From Streptomyces sp. MUM 203J (lineage in GTDB: Bacteria; Actinomycetota; Actinomycetes; Streptomycetales; Streptomycetaceae), in assembly GCF_022414595.1 (NCBI RefSeq), contig NZ_JADWYO010000016.1, positions 1 through 64,000 of the forward strand: 64,000 nucleotides of DNA, read 5' to 3'. Below are positions 45,475-53,114 of this stretch, one piece after another. How positions within the stretch are numbered: the stretch's first letter is position 1; each line of letters opens with the position of its first letter. A program made the translations under genes and the position numbers. The notes under the pieces were generated by a model. It did no database searches and had not been told where the DNA came from. It worked only from the letters and a program-made list of their open reading frames with translations.

Positions 45475-45515
45475 AACAGCCGGTCGGGCTGAGGCGGGAA
45501 CAGCCGGTCGGGCTG
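45475..45515. repeat. Tandem 24-bp-period dyad repeat
   Basis: A 17-bp unit AACAGCCGGTCGGGCTG occurs twice (45475-45491 and 45499-45515). Each contains CAGCC-N5-GGCTG, so each is itself a dyad. It lies 35-75 nt before the sigma-like gene; two operators spaced 24 bp apart are possible. Confidence 0.55.
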
Positions 45516-45545
45516 TGAGGCACCTCACCCTTCCACAACTCTCCT

Positions 45546-45567
45546 TTCCGGAACAAGAGTTCCGGAA
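45546..45567. promoter_or_regulatory. TTCCGGAAC palindrome between aspA and the sigma-like gene
   Basis: TTCCGGAAC-AAGA-GTTCCGGAA, a perfect 9-4-9 dyad. It lies about 11-32 nt past the end of aspA and 106-127 nt before the sigma-like gene, so it may end aspA transcription or serve as an operator; GGAAC also resembles an ECF -35. Confidence 0.5.
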
Positions 45568-45577
45568 CAGCTGAAGA

Positions 45578-46996
45578 TCAGGACCGGACGGAGTGCGGCC
45601 GGGCGAGGTTGTCCGGATGCAGCACCCGGCCCAGCTCCTCCTCCGTCAGCAGTCCCTTCTCCAGGACCAGTTCACGGACACCGCGCCCGCTGCGCAGCGC
45701 CTCCTGCGCGACGGCGGTGGCCTGCTCGTACCCGATGTGCGGGTTGAGCGCGGTCACGAGCCCGATCGAGTGGTCGACGAGCCGGGCGAGGTGGTCGCGG
45801 TTGGCGGTGATGTCCCGCACGCAGCGGTCCGCGAGGGTCAGGCATCCGGCCCGGAGGTGGGTGAGGCTCTTGAGCAGGCTGTGGGCGATGACCGGTTCGA
45901 AGGCGTTGAGCTGGAGCTGTCCGGCCTCGGCGGCCATGGTGACGGCCATGTCGTTGCCGATGACCTCGAACGCGATCTGGTTCACGACCTCGGGCACGAC
46001 CGGGTTGACCTTGCCCGGCATGATGCTCGAACCGGCCTGCACGGGCGGCAGGTTGATCTCCCCGAACCCGGCGCGCGGCCCGCAGGACAGCAGCCGCAGG
46101 TCGTTGCAGGTCTTGGACAGCTTGACCGCGATCCGCTTCAGCACACCCGACAGCTGGACGAACGCCCCGGCGTCCTGGGTGGCCTCGACCAGGTCGTCCG
46201 CGACGGTCAGCGGCAGCCCCGTGATGTCCCGCAGATGGCGGGAGGCGAGCGCGGCGTACTCGGGGTGGGCGTTGAGCCCGGTGCCGATCGCCGTGCCGCC
46301 GAGGTTGATCTCACGGATCAGCGCACAGGCCTCGCCGAGCCGCCGCCGGTCCTCCTCCAGCATGATCGCGTACGAGGCGAACTCCTGGCCGAGGGTCATG
46401 GGGACGGCGTCCTGGAGCTGCGTACGGCCCATCTTCAGCACGTCCGCGAACTCCTCGGCCTTCGCGGCGAAGGCGTCCCGCAGCACCTCCATGGCCTCCA
46501 GCAGCCGCTGGGCCGTGAGGTCGAGGGCGATCTTGACCGCGGTCGGGTAGACGTCGTTGGTGCTCTGCCCGAGGTTGACGTCCTCCAGGGGGTGCAGGTG
46601 CCGGTATTCGCCCTTGCCGTGGCCGAGCAGTTCGAGCGCCCGGTTGGCGACGACCTCGTTGGCGTTCATGTTGGTCGAGGTGCCCGCGCCGCCCTGGATG
46701 ACGTCCACGACGAAAGCGTCGTGCAGCTTGCCGCCCCGGATCTCCTCGCACGCGGCCACGACCGCGTCGGCCTTGCGGGCCTCCAGCAGCCCGAGGTCCC
46801 GGTTGGCGAGCGCGGCGGCCTGCTTGACGCTCGCGAGCGCGGTGATCAGCTCGGGGTAGGCGGCGATGGGCGTGCCGGTGATGGGGAAGTTCTCGACGGC
46901 GCGGAGGGTGTGGACGCCGTAGTAGGCGTCGGCGGGGATGTCGCGGTCACCGAGCAGGTCGTGCTCGCTGCGGAAGGGGGAGGCGGGGCGGTCCAT
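45578..46996 (-). CDS. aspA: Aspartate ammonia-lyase
   Basis: A 472-residue member of the fumarase/aspartase superfamily. Conserved pieces: RSEHDLLGDRDIPADAYYGVHT, GAGTSTNMNANEVVANRA, VNLGQSTNDVYPTA, GGTAIGTGLN and the signature loop GSSIMPGKVNPV with its catalytic Ser near residue 325. DRDIPADAYYGVHT and overall length favour aspartase over fumarase C. It deaminates aspartate to fumarate and ammonia. It follows asparaginase on the same strand (163 nt gap containing a hairpin), so the two convert asparagine to fumarate. Confidence 0.93.
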   Translation of the reverse strand: MDRPASPFRSEHDLLGDRDIPADAYYGVHTLRAVENFPITGTPIAAYPELITALASVKQAAALANRDLGLLEARKADAVVAACEEIRGGKLHDAFVVDVIQGGAGTSTNMNANEVVANRALELLGHGKGEYRHLHPLEDVNLGQSTNDVYPTAVKIALDLTAQRLLEAMEVLRDAFAAKAEEFADVLKMGRTQLQDAVPMTLGQEFASYAIMLEEDRRRLGEACALIREINLGGTAIGTGLNAHPEYAALASRHLRDITGLPLTVADDLVEATQDAGAFVQLSGVLKRIAVKLSKTCNDLRLLSCGPRAGFGEINLPPVQAGSSIMPGKVNPVVPEVVNQIAFEVIGNDMAVTMAAEAGQLQLNAFEPVIAHSLLKSLTHLRAGCLTLADRCVRDITANRDHLARLVDHSIGLVTALNPHIGYEQATAVAQEALRSGRGVRELVLEKGLLTEEELGRVLHPDNLARPHSVRS

Positions 46997-47102
46997 GGTG
47001 GCACGTACTCCTGAGTGGTGTCGGCCCGTCCGGCGTTCGGGGACGAGCACCGGAGGCACGGGAGAGAGGTCGGGAGGGCGGAGTCCCGGATTCGGGATGG
47101 GG

Positions 47103-47124
47103 CGGCCCGCCGCGGGGCGGGCCG
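47103..47124 (-). terminator. Hairpin between asparaginase and aspA
   Basis: CGGCCCGC / GCGGGCCG with a 6-nt loop, 36 nt past the asparaginase stop. It may attenuate read-through into aspA. Confidence 0.5.
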
Positions 47125-47159
47125 ATCGGACACAGCGGCGGCGGGGCGCCGGGCAGCGG

Positions 47160-48176
47160 CTACACCCGTGCGAGCTCCCCGGCCGCGTCGGCGGGGGCGG
47201 GCGCGCCGAGCACACCCCGCAGCGCCCGCTCCTTCTCGTACGGCTCAGCGCCCGCGAGCAGCGCGGCCAGCACGGCGATCCGCGCCTGCCCCGCCCGCAG
47301 TGTCCCCGTCGGCACGGCCCCGGCCGCGACGAGGTCGACGGCCCCGCCGTGCGTGTAGATCTCGGTGACCGGCCCGGAGTGCACCCGCGTGGTCAACGCG
47401 ACCAGCACACCACGGGCACGCGCGGCGGCGACCGCGTCGACGATCTCGGGCGTGGCGTTGCCCGCCCCCGTCGCGACCAGGACGACGCCCTGCGCTCCGG
47501 CGTCGACGGCGGCGTTCAGCAACAGGGCGTCGCCGTCGGCGTGGTGCATGACCATGTCGACACGCGGCAGCACGGCGGGGGCGTCCGGCAGCGGAAGGGC
47601 CGCGGTCCGCCGGGGGTGCCGCAGGACGGAGACCTTGCCGAAGCCGATGTTGCCGAGCCGTGGTCCGGACGGGTCCGCGAAGGCGTCGGCGGCGACGGTC
47701 TCGGTCTTGACGGTGCCCCGGGCGGCGTGGACCTTGCCGTCGAAGGCCACGAGCACGCCCAGGCCGCGGGTGCGGGCCGCGGTGAGGAGGGCGTCGTGGA
47801 GGTTGCGGGGTCCGTCGCCGTCCTCGGTGTCGAGCGGCAGCTGCGCGCCGGTGAACACGACGGAGCGCGGGTCGTGGTGGTGGAGGTCCACGAGAAAGGC
47901 GGACTCCTCCAGGGTGTCGGTGCCGTGGGTGACGACGATCCCGTCGACGGCGGGGTCCTCCAGCACCTCGTGCACGGCCCGGAGCAGGGTCAGCTGGTGG
48001 GCGGTGGTGAGCCGGGGGCTGTTGACGCTGAACAGGTCACGGACCTCGACGGTGACCCCCTCGGGAACGGCGGCGGTCGCCATGACCTCGCGTCCGTCGG
48101 CGTCGGCCGCGAAGCCGGTGCCCTGCCAGCGGCTGGCTATGGTGCCGCCGGTGCTGATGACGACGATCCGTCCCAA
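47160..48176 (-). CDS. ansA: L-asparaginase
   Basis: A 338-residue type I-like asparaginase, cytoplasmic (no signal peptide). The first catalytic Thr is in IVVISTGGTIASRW at the N-terminus and the second in VVTHGTDTLEESAFLVDL near residue 88; the ATGAGNATPEIVDAV segment is also conserved. It hydrolyses asparagine to aspartate and ammonia. Starts TTG 48176 (GGTGGAG upstream) and GTG 48185 are both possible; TTG gives the usual start GRIVVISTGG. It is divergent from an Lrp/AsnC regulator and upstream of aspA. Confidence 0.92.
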   Translation of the reverse strand: MGRIVVISTGGTIASRWQGTGFAADADGREVMATAAVPEGVTVEVRDLFSVNSPRLTTAHQLTLLRAVHEVLEDPAVDGIVVTHGTDTLEESAFLVDLHHHDPRSVVFTGAQLPLDTEDGDGPRNLHDALLTAARTRGLGVLVAFDGKVHAARGTVKTETVAADAFADPSGPRLGNIGFGKVSVLRHPRRTAALPLPDAPAVLPRVDMVMHHADGDALLLNAAVDAGAQGVVLVATGAGNATPEIVDAVAAARARGVLVALTTRVHSGPVTEIYTHGGAVDLVAAGAVPTGTLRAGQARIAVLAALLAGAEPYEKERALRGVLGAPAPADAAGELARV

Positions 48177-48301
48177 GATCTCCACCCTTCCTGCTGCCGA
48201 TGCGCCCGGACGCACCACCGCGAACCGCGCCACGCAAGGATAGAGAAATCCGTCAGCAATATGATCGCCACTTTGCCTGCCCATCGACGGTTTCCATAGC
48301 C

Positions 48302-48307
48302 GATAAT
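48302..48307 (+). promoter_or_regulatory. -10 box for leaderless lrp
   Basis: GATAAT followed by 6 nt and GTG 48314. The flanking repeats GAAATCCGTC (48245-48254) and GACGGTTTCC (48286-48295) form an imperfect inverted pair that may be Lrp half-sites between the divergent genes. Confidence 0.5.
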
Positions 48308-48313
48308 TGCTCC

Positions 48314-48772
48314 GTGGACGCAATCGACAGGGCAATCTTGCGTGAGCTTCAGAAGGACGGCCGCCTGAGCAACCAGGAACTGGCCCAACGGGTCGGCCTG
48401 ACCCCCTCCCCCTGCATGCGCCGGGTCCGCCAACTGGAGCAGGACGGGGTCATCCGGGGCTACCGCGCGGTGATCGACCCGGAGGCCGTGAACCGGGCCT
48501 TCGAGGTGCTCGTGTCGATCGAGGTGAAGCGCGACCGCGAGGTGGTGGAGGCGTTCGAGGCCGCGCTCCAGGACATCCCGGACGTCGTCGAGGCGTACCG
48601 CCTGTTCGGCAGCCCCGGCTGCCTGCTGCGGATCGCGGTGGAGGACCTCCGCGCGTACGAGCGCCTCTGGATCGAGAAGCTGACCGCGCTGACGGGCGTG
48701 ACGGAGGTCAACTCCCAGATCGTCATGAAACGGATCAAGCAGCCGAGCGGCCTGCCGGTGGACGACTCGTGA
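48314..48772 (+). CDS. Lrp/AsnC-family regulator
   Basis: A 152-residue Lrp/AsnC protein. The N-terminal HTH is IDRAILRELQKDGRLSNQEL then AQRVGLTPSPCMRRVRQLEQ; the C-terminal RAM effector domain has VLVSIEVKRDREVVEAFEAA, then FGSPGCLLRIAV and a final TEVNSQIVMKRIKQ. Standard length. Divergent from ansA-aspA across 137 nt, it is the likely asparagine/aspartate-responsive regulator of that pair. GTG 48314 follows GATAAT by 6 nt, so the mRNA is leaderless. Confidence 0.93.
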   Translation: MDAIDRAILRELQKDGRLSNQELAQRVGLTPSPCMRRVRQLEQDGVIRGYRAVIDPEAVNRAFEVLVSIEVKRDREVVEAFEAALQDIPDVVEAYRLFGSPGCLLRIAVEDLRAYERLWIEKLTALTGVTEVNSQIVMKRIKQPSGLPVDDS

Positions 48773-48955
48773 GCCGGTCGTGAGCCGGTCGGGCACCACA
48801 TGACGTGCGGTGCCTTCCGTGTCCCTCCGGTGCGCCGGGACCGTCGGCCTGCGCCTCGGCCCTGCGGCCACCGCACCACCACGACGCGGAGAGGCGTGGC
48901 CGCCGGCGGCGGGGAAGCCGGTGAGCGGTCCGGTCCTCGCCGAGCCGTCCGGTGC

Positions 48956-49744
48956 CTACGGGGCACATGCGGGCAGGACGGCGGTGAGCTCGCTCAGGTG
49001 GTCGGGCCGGACGCGGATCCCGGGGAGCCAGAGATGCTTCCCGTCGCGTGTCACCTGGATCCAGATACTGGTGTGCTTGTGGTTCTCGTCCGTGACGGTG
49101 ACTCCGTCGGCGACGGTGCAGCGGGCCCGCAGCAGGTCCTGGTGCCAGACGCGGTCCGCGGAGTTGGAGGTCACGTAGGGCCGGTAGGGGCTGTAGGCCA
49201 GGGACAGCGCACACTCGTTCGTGCGGGGCTTCTGGCACACCTGCTCGACGTTGTGGACGAGAACACCGGCGTCACCGCTTCCGCCCGCGCCGCCCTGCGG
49301 GGGCTCGGTACCGGGTGCGCCCGGCGGAGGAAGCAGGAGCAGCAGTCCGGTGACGAGTCCGGCCGCCACCACAGCGGCAGCGGCGACGGCCCGGCGGCGG
49401 GACAGTCCGCGCAGCCGGCGCCACCAGGCGAGTCGCGGGAGGGGTGACGGTCCGGCGGCTTCGGGGGCGCCGGTGTCGGCCGGTTCGTCGGGGCGGGCCG
49501 GACCGGCCGCCTCCCACAGGGCGCGGTACTCGGCGGGATCCGCCTGCATCGCCCGGCACAGGTCCCTGACCACGGGCCAGGTCGGCACGGTCTCACCGCG
49601 GAAGTAACGGGAGAGCGACGAGTCGCTGATGCGGACCTGCGCCTCCAGGCTGCGCAGTGTGCGCCCCGATCGCTGCTGCAGGCTCCGCAGCGCTTCTCCC
49701 AGCCTCCGCGCCGCCGCACGCTGGTCTGGTCGTCGGCCGGTCAT
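48956..49744 (-). CDS. Membrane-bound XRE-type HTH protein
   Basis: A 262-residue bitopic protein. The cytoplasmic N-terminus is an XRE HTH (RTLRSLEAQVRISDSSLSRY then FRGETVPTWPVVRDLCRAMQ). A Pro-rich linker leads to a basic stop-transfer segment and one membrane helix near residues 120-140 (AVAAAAVVAAGLVTGLLLLL). The outer domain (about residues 160-262) has two or three Cys and an SH3-like beta pattern (CTVADGVTVTDENHKHTSIW). It may transmit an outside signal to DNA. A small secreted protein is encoded divergently 267 nt away. Confidence 0.88.
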   Translation of the reverse strand: MTGRRPDQRAAARRLGEALRSLQQRSGRTLRSLEAQVRISDSSLSRYFRGETVPTWPVVRDLCRAMQADPAEYRALWEAAGPARPDEPADTGAPEAAGPSPLPRLAWWRRLRGLSRRRAVAAAAVVAAGLVTGLLLLLPPPGAPGTEPPQGGAGGSGDAGVLVHNVEQVCQKPRTNECALSLAYSPYRPYVTSNSADRVWHQDLLRARCTVADGVTVTDENHKHTSIWIQVTRDGKHLWLPGIRVRPDHLSELTAVLPACAP

Positions 49745-50011
49745 CGATCGGGGCCCTTCCGCTGGGCGGGCAACGGCGTCCCGCCGGCTGTCCCATGTCC
49801 CGGGACGTATACGTCCCAGCAGGTCAGGACTTTATTTATCCCGATATCCGTGAAGCAAGCGGGATCTGGTTGTGAAGGTGCAGCTTCCTGCGCAAACTCG
49901 GCATACCGGCCGAGCAGATCACCCCCGAGGGTGAGCGCTCCGGCGGTCATGGCCGTGCCCGGCCGACGCCGCACGAGCCGGATTCGAACCCCTACCGGAA
50001 GGACCTTCACC

Positions 50012-50290
50012 ATGCGTGTACGCACCGCACTGTCCGCCTTCGCCGCGGTCACCGTGGTCGGGCTCGGCCTGGCCCCGGCGGCTCCCGCCGTCGCCGCACC
50101 CGGCGCGGTGTCCCACCAGGTCTCCGTGCAGGCGGCCGACGGCCTCGACATCCACCGCGGCAAGTTCATGACCCTGGGCGGCTGCCAGACGGCCGGCCAG
50201 CAGGGCATCGACCGTGGCCACTGGGACCGCTACCAGTGCGCCGAGGGCTCCATGTGGCCCTGGACGTGGAACCTGTGGACCAACCGCTGA
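50012..50290 (+). CDS. Small secreted protein
   Basis: A 92-residue preprotein: signal peptide MRVRTALSAFAAVTVVGLGL ending near AVAAPGA (about residue 30), and a mature part of about 60 residues with two Cys (GGCQTAG, QCAEGS) likely forming one disulfide, and a Trp-rich end MWPWTWNLWTNR. AAGGA stands 8 nt before the ATG. A perfect 15-bp terminator follows. It is divergent from the membrane XRE protein and might be its target or ligand. Function unknown. Confidence 0.78.
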   Translation: MRVRTALSAFAAVTVVGLGLAPAAPAVAAPGAVSHQVSVQAADGLDIHRGKFMTLGGCQTAGQQGIDRGHWDRYQCAEGSMWPWTWNLWTNR

Positions 50291-50336
50291 GAACCTGACG
50301 CCGCCGGTGGTCTCCTCTCACACCGGGGGGCCGTCG

Positions 50337-50372
50337 CCGGGCGGCGGGCGGAACGGGCCGCCCGCCGCCCGG
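50337..50372 (+). terminator. Very strong hairpin terminator
   Basis: Perfect 15-bp stem CCGGGCGGCGGGCGG / CCGCCCGCCGCCCGG with a 6-nt loop, 46 nt past the small secreted protein. Confidence 0.9.
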
Positions 50373-50589
50373 CACGACAGGGCGGTCCCCCGCTCCGCCG
50401 ACCGACGCGATCCCGCTGTCCGGGCCCACGGGGCCGCGGACGGTGGGCGACCTCCACGAGAAGGTCCCGGGCCGGGTGGACGCCACGACCGGTCATACGC
50501 GGGGCACCTGACGGGGCGTGGCGGCGCCGGCTGGAGGGACCCGTGGCGGGCCGCCCGCAGGCCGGACGCCGGGCCGTCCCGCCCGGCCC

Positions 50590-51387
50590 TCAGCCCCGCG
50601 CCCCCCGCAGGTGCAGGTCCAGCCCGCTCACTCCCGGTTCCCCGACGCCCTCGCGCAGCCGCATGTCATGGTCGTACCCGCCCCCGGCCAACGTCCGGAA
50701 CGGTACCGGCTCATCGCTGAACAGCCCGTCGAGCCGCCGCTCGTACGCCGCCCGCGCGGCGCCGAACTCCTCCTGCGACAAGGCGTTCGTGTCGTACACC
50801 GCGAACGGCTCCAGCGGCGCCATCCCGCTGAACCAGAACAGGCCGTGCTGGAGCGGGAAGAGCACATCGGCCAGCCGCCCGTGCACGCCCCGGTCGGAGA
50901 ACGAGGTCCCGGTCGCGCCGAGGGTCACCGAAAGCAGCGCCCGCCGCCCGCCCAGGGCGCCCTCGCTGTACGGCGGCGGGAGGCCGGGTCCGTGCGAGAA
51001 CCCGTAGGTGAACACCCGGTCGATCCAGCCCTTCAGTATCGCGGGCACCGAGAACCACCACAGCGGGAACTGCAGGATCACGGCGTCCGCCCAGCGCACC
51101 TTCTCCTGCTCGGCCGCCACGTCCGGCCCGAGCCGCCCTTCACGCGTGGCCTTCTCCGCCGCGGCCAGGACGTTCAGCCGGTGGTCGGCTGGCTGGTCCG
51201 GGAAGTCGTCGGCGTCCAGCGCGGCCTTCCACTTCATCGCGTACAGGTCGGAGACGCGCACCGCGTGCCCCGCGGCGCGGAGCCGCTCGGCCGCGACGTC
51301 CGCGAGGGCGCCGGTGAGGGACCGCGGCTCGGGGTGGGCGGTGACGATCAGGATCTTCTTGCCCCGCTGGGGCGTCGCATCGCTCAT
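50590..51387 (-). CDS. NAD(P)H-quinone reductase / flavodoxin-like oxidoreductase
   Basis: A 265-residue NQO1/MdaB-type flavoprotein. FMN/FAD-binding N-terminus KKILIVTAHPEPRSLTGAL; ILQFPLWWFSVPAILKGWID near residue 105 and RVFTYGFSHG are hallmarks of the family. It reduces quinones or related electrophiles by two electrons. ATG 51387 gives MSDATPQRGKKILIV; the ribosome site is weak. It is divergent from an XRE regulator with a MmyB-type ligand domain (100 nt), the usual repressor/reductase arrangement in Streptomyces. Confidence 0.93.
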   Translation of the reverse strand: MSDATPQRGKKILIVTAHPEPRSLTGALADVAAERLRAAGHAVRVSDLYAMKWKAALDADDFPDQPADHRLNVLAAAEKATREGRLGPDVAAEQEKVRWADAVILQFPLWWFSVPAILKGWIDRVFTYGFSHGPGLPPPYSEGALGGRRALLSVTLGATGTSFSDRGVHGRLADVLFPLQHGLFWFSGMAPLEPFAVYDTNALSQEEFGAARAAYERRLDGLFSDEPVPFRTLAGGGYDHDMRLREGVGEPGVSGLDLHLRGARG

Positions 51388-51474
51388 ACGGCCACGTTCT
51401 CCCAGGCCGCAGGGGGTAGCCAGCGCCCTGTCCGACCGTAGGAACGCCGATCCTGGTACTGCGGGGGCCACCCC

Positions 51475-51480
51475 CATACT
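51475..51480 (+). promoter_or_regulatory. -10 box and dyad for leaderless XRE gene
   Basis: CATACT followed by 7 nt and ATG 51488. It is overlapped by an inverted repeat (GTACTGCGGGGG / CCCCCATACT, about 51456-51480), a plausible autoregulatory operator. Confidence 0.45.
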
Positions 51481-51487
51481 GGGGTCC

Positions 51488-52525
51488 ATGGACACCACGA
51501 GCCAGGGAGTCGACGGGCCCGGGACGAGGACCGGTTACGGCGCCGGGACCGTGTACGGGGCGGGGTCCGCGCCCGCGTACGAGAACGGGCACGGCGATGC
51601 GACCGGCCCCGCGCGCGGCACGGGAACCGGCACCGGCAGTGCTCCCGCCGCGCCCGCCGACCCCCGCCGCGCCCTCGGCGCGTTCCTGCGCGCCCGGCGC
51701 GGGCGGGTCGCGCCGGAACAGGTCGGGCTCCGCGGCGGCGGCCGCCGCCGGGTGCGCGGACTGCGCCGGGAGGAGCTTGCGGGGCTCGCCGGGATCAGCG
51801 TGGACTACTACGTACGCCTCGAACAGGGCCGGGCCACCCAGCCGTCCCCCGAGGTACTCGGCGCACTCGCCCGGGCTTTGGGGCTCGACCCGGCGGAACG
51901 CCGCCACCTCGCCACCCTGGCCGGCTTCGGCGCCGACGTGGCCGCCGGGCACGGCACCACGCCCAGGACCCCGGCCGGCCCCGCGCTGCGGCGAGTGCTG
52001 GACGGCATGCCCGGGATCCCCGCGTACGTGACGGACCACCTGCTGGACGTGGTGGCCTGGAACGCGCTGGGCGCCGAACTGACGGGCGGACTGGGCGACC
52101 CGGGCCGCCGGGACCGGAACCAGGCGCGGTACCTGTTCCTGGACCCGGCCTCGCGCGACGTCCACCCCGACTGGGCGGACCGGGCCCGCGAGGCCGTCGG
52201 TCTGCTGCGGGTCTCGGCGGGCCGGTTCCCGGACGACCCCGATCTGGCCGCGCTCATCACGGAGCTGTCCGCCCTCAGCCCGGAGTTCACCGAACTCTGG
52301 GCCTCCGGCGAGGTCATGATGTGCGCGGGCGGCCGCAAACGGTTCCGGCACCCGCTGGCGGGGCTGCTGACCCTGGACTACGAGACCCTGCACGTGTCGG
52401 CGGCTCCCGGCGCGACCGGCCTGGTCGTCCATGTGTTCACCCCCGAGGACGACACCCCCGAGTCCGCGGCCCTCACCCGCCTGGCGCGGACCACCACGCC
52501 CCTCCACCCCTCACACGGGAGCTGA
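51488..52525 (+). CDS. XRE-family regulator with MmyB-like ligand domain
   Basis: A 345-residue regulator. Residues 1-55 are a Gly/Thr/Ala-rich disordered leader. The HTH follows (RRALGAFLRARRGRVAPEQV, then LRREELAGLAGISVDYYVRLEQG). The C-terminal 180 residues match the MmyB-like domain: VTDHLLDVVAWNALGAELTG, RNQARYLFLDP, FPDDPDLAALITELSALSPE, FRHPLAGLLTLDYETLHV. That domain binds a small hydrophobic ligand. Divergent from the quinone reductase, it is its probable regulator. Confidence 0.93.
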   Translation: MDTTSQGVDGPGTRTGYGAGTVYGAGSAPAYENGHGDATGPARGTGTGTGSAPAAPADPRRALGAFLRARRGRVAPEQVGLRGGGRRRVRGLRREELAGLAGISVDYYVRLEQGRATQPSPEVLGALARALGLDPAERRHLATLAGFGADVAAGHGTTPRTPAGPALRRVLDGMPGIPAYVTDHLLDVVAWNALGAELTGGLGDPGRRDRNQARYLFLDPASRDVHPDWADRAREAVGLLRVSAGRFPDDPDLAALITELSALSPEFTELWASGEVMMCAGGRKRFRHPLAGLLTLDYETLHVSAAPGATGLVVHVFTPEDDTPESAALTRLARTTTPLHPSHGS

Positions 52526-53114
52526 CAGACCACCGGCCCGGCGCACTCCCGCGCACCGGTCCACGGGCGGTTGGGCGGTCTCTCCGCCGGGATGAGACTC
52601 TTCGGCGGCGGACCGCTCAGGACGGCGCATCCCGCGCGCCCGGGTGCGGACGGGCTCGGCAGGCGACAGCCCCCGCGGCACGGCACCGTCCGCGCCGGTA
52701 CCGGTCGGCGCGGTCCTCGTCGCGCCGCAGCCCGCCCGGCCGCCCTCCCACCCGCGTCTCCGTCGTACCGCCCGGGAGGCCGCCCACGAAGGCCACCCGG
52801 CTCGCCTCCCGGGTGCGCCCTCGCCGGTACGGGCAGCCGCGGAACGCACGGCGGCACCGTGCCGCGCGGGGGCCGGGAGCCGTCCTCAGCCGCCGCCGAG
52901 CAGCAGGTCGCGGTGGGTGACGAACCCCGTGCTTCGCTCGGTCCTCGTCCCCCGGGCGTCCGATGCCCGACCAGTCGCCGTCGAACCCGCACGCGGCCGG
53001 GGGCGTGCCCCGCTTCGGCAGGTCCAGGACCGGCCTTGTACGCCGAGTGGTGGGGCCAGGCGGGGGTGCCTAGAGTGAGCGGGATCGTTCCGTCAAGTTC
53101 CGTGTGATGAGGTC
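52526..53114. other. Gene-poor 589-nt stretch
   Basis: No frame here has convincing coding character on either strand; all are Arg/Pro/Gly-rich GC artefacts. The end contains a TAGAGT -10 candidate (53071-53076) about 40 nt before the next gene. The stretch may be decayed sequence; I see no repeat or hairpin of note. Confidence 0.4.

Noticed and set aside
48770..48795. 11-bp tandem duplication GTGAGCCGGTC at the end of the lrp gene
   Set aside because: Short and without effect on the frame beyond the stop codon; likely slippage.
49975..49998. A tRNA T-arm-like string (GGTTCGAATCC on the minus strand), a possible att or tRNA fragment
   Set aside because: The flanking bases do not form a T stem and no other tRNA parts or integrase are near.
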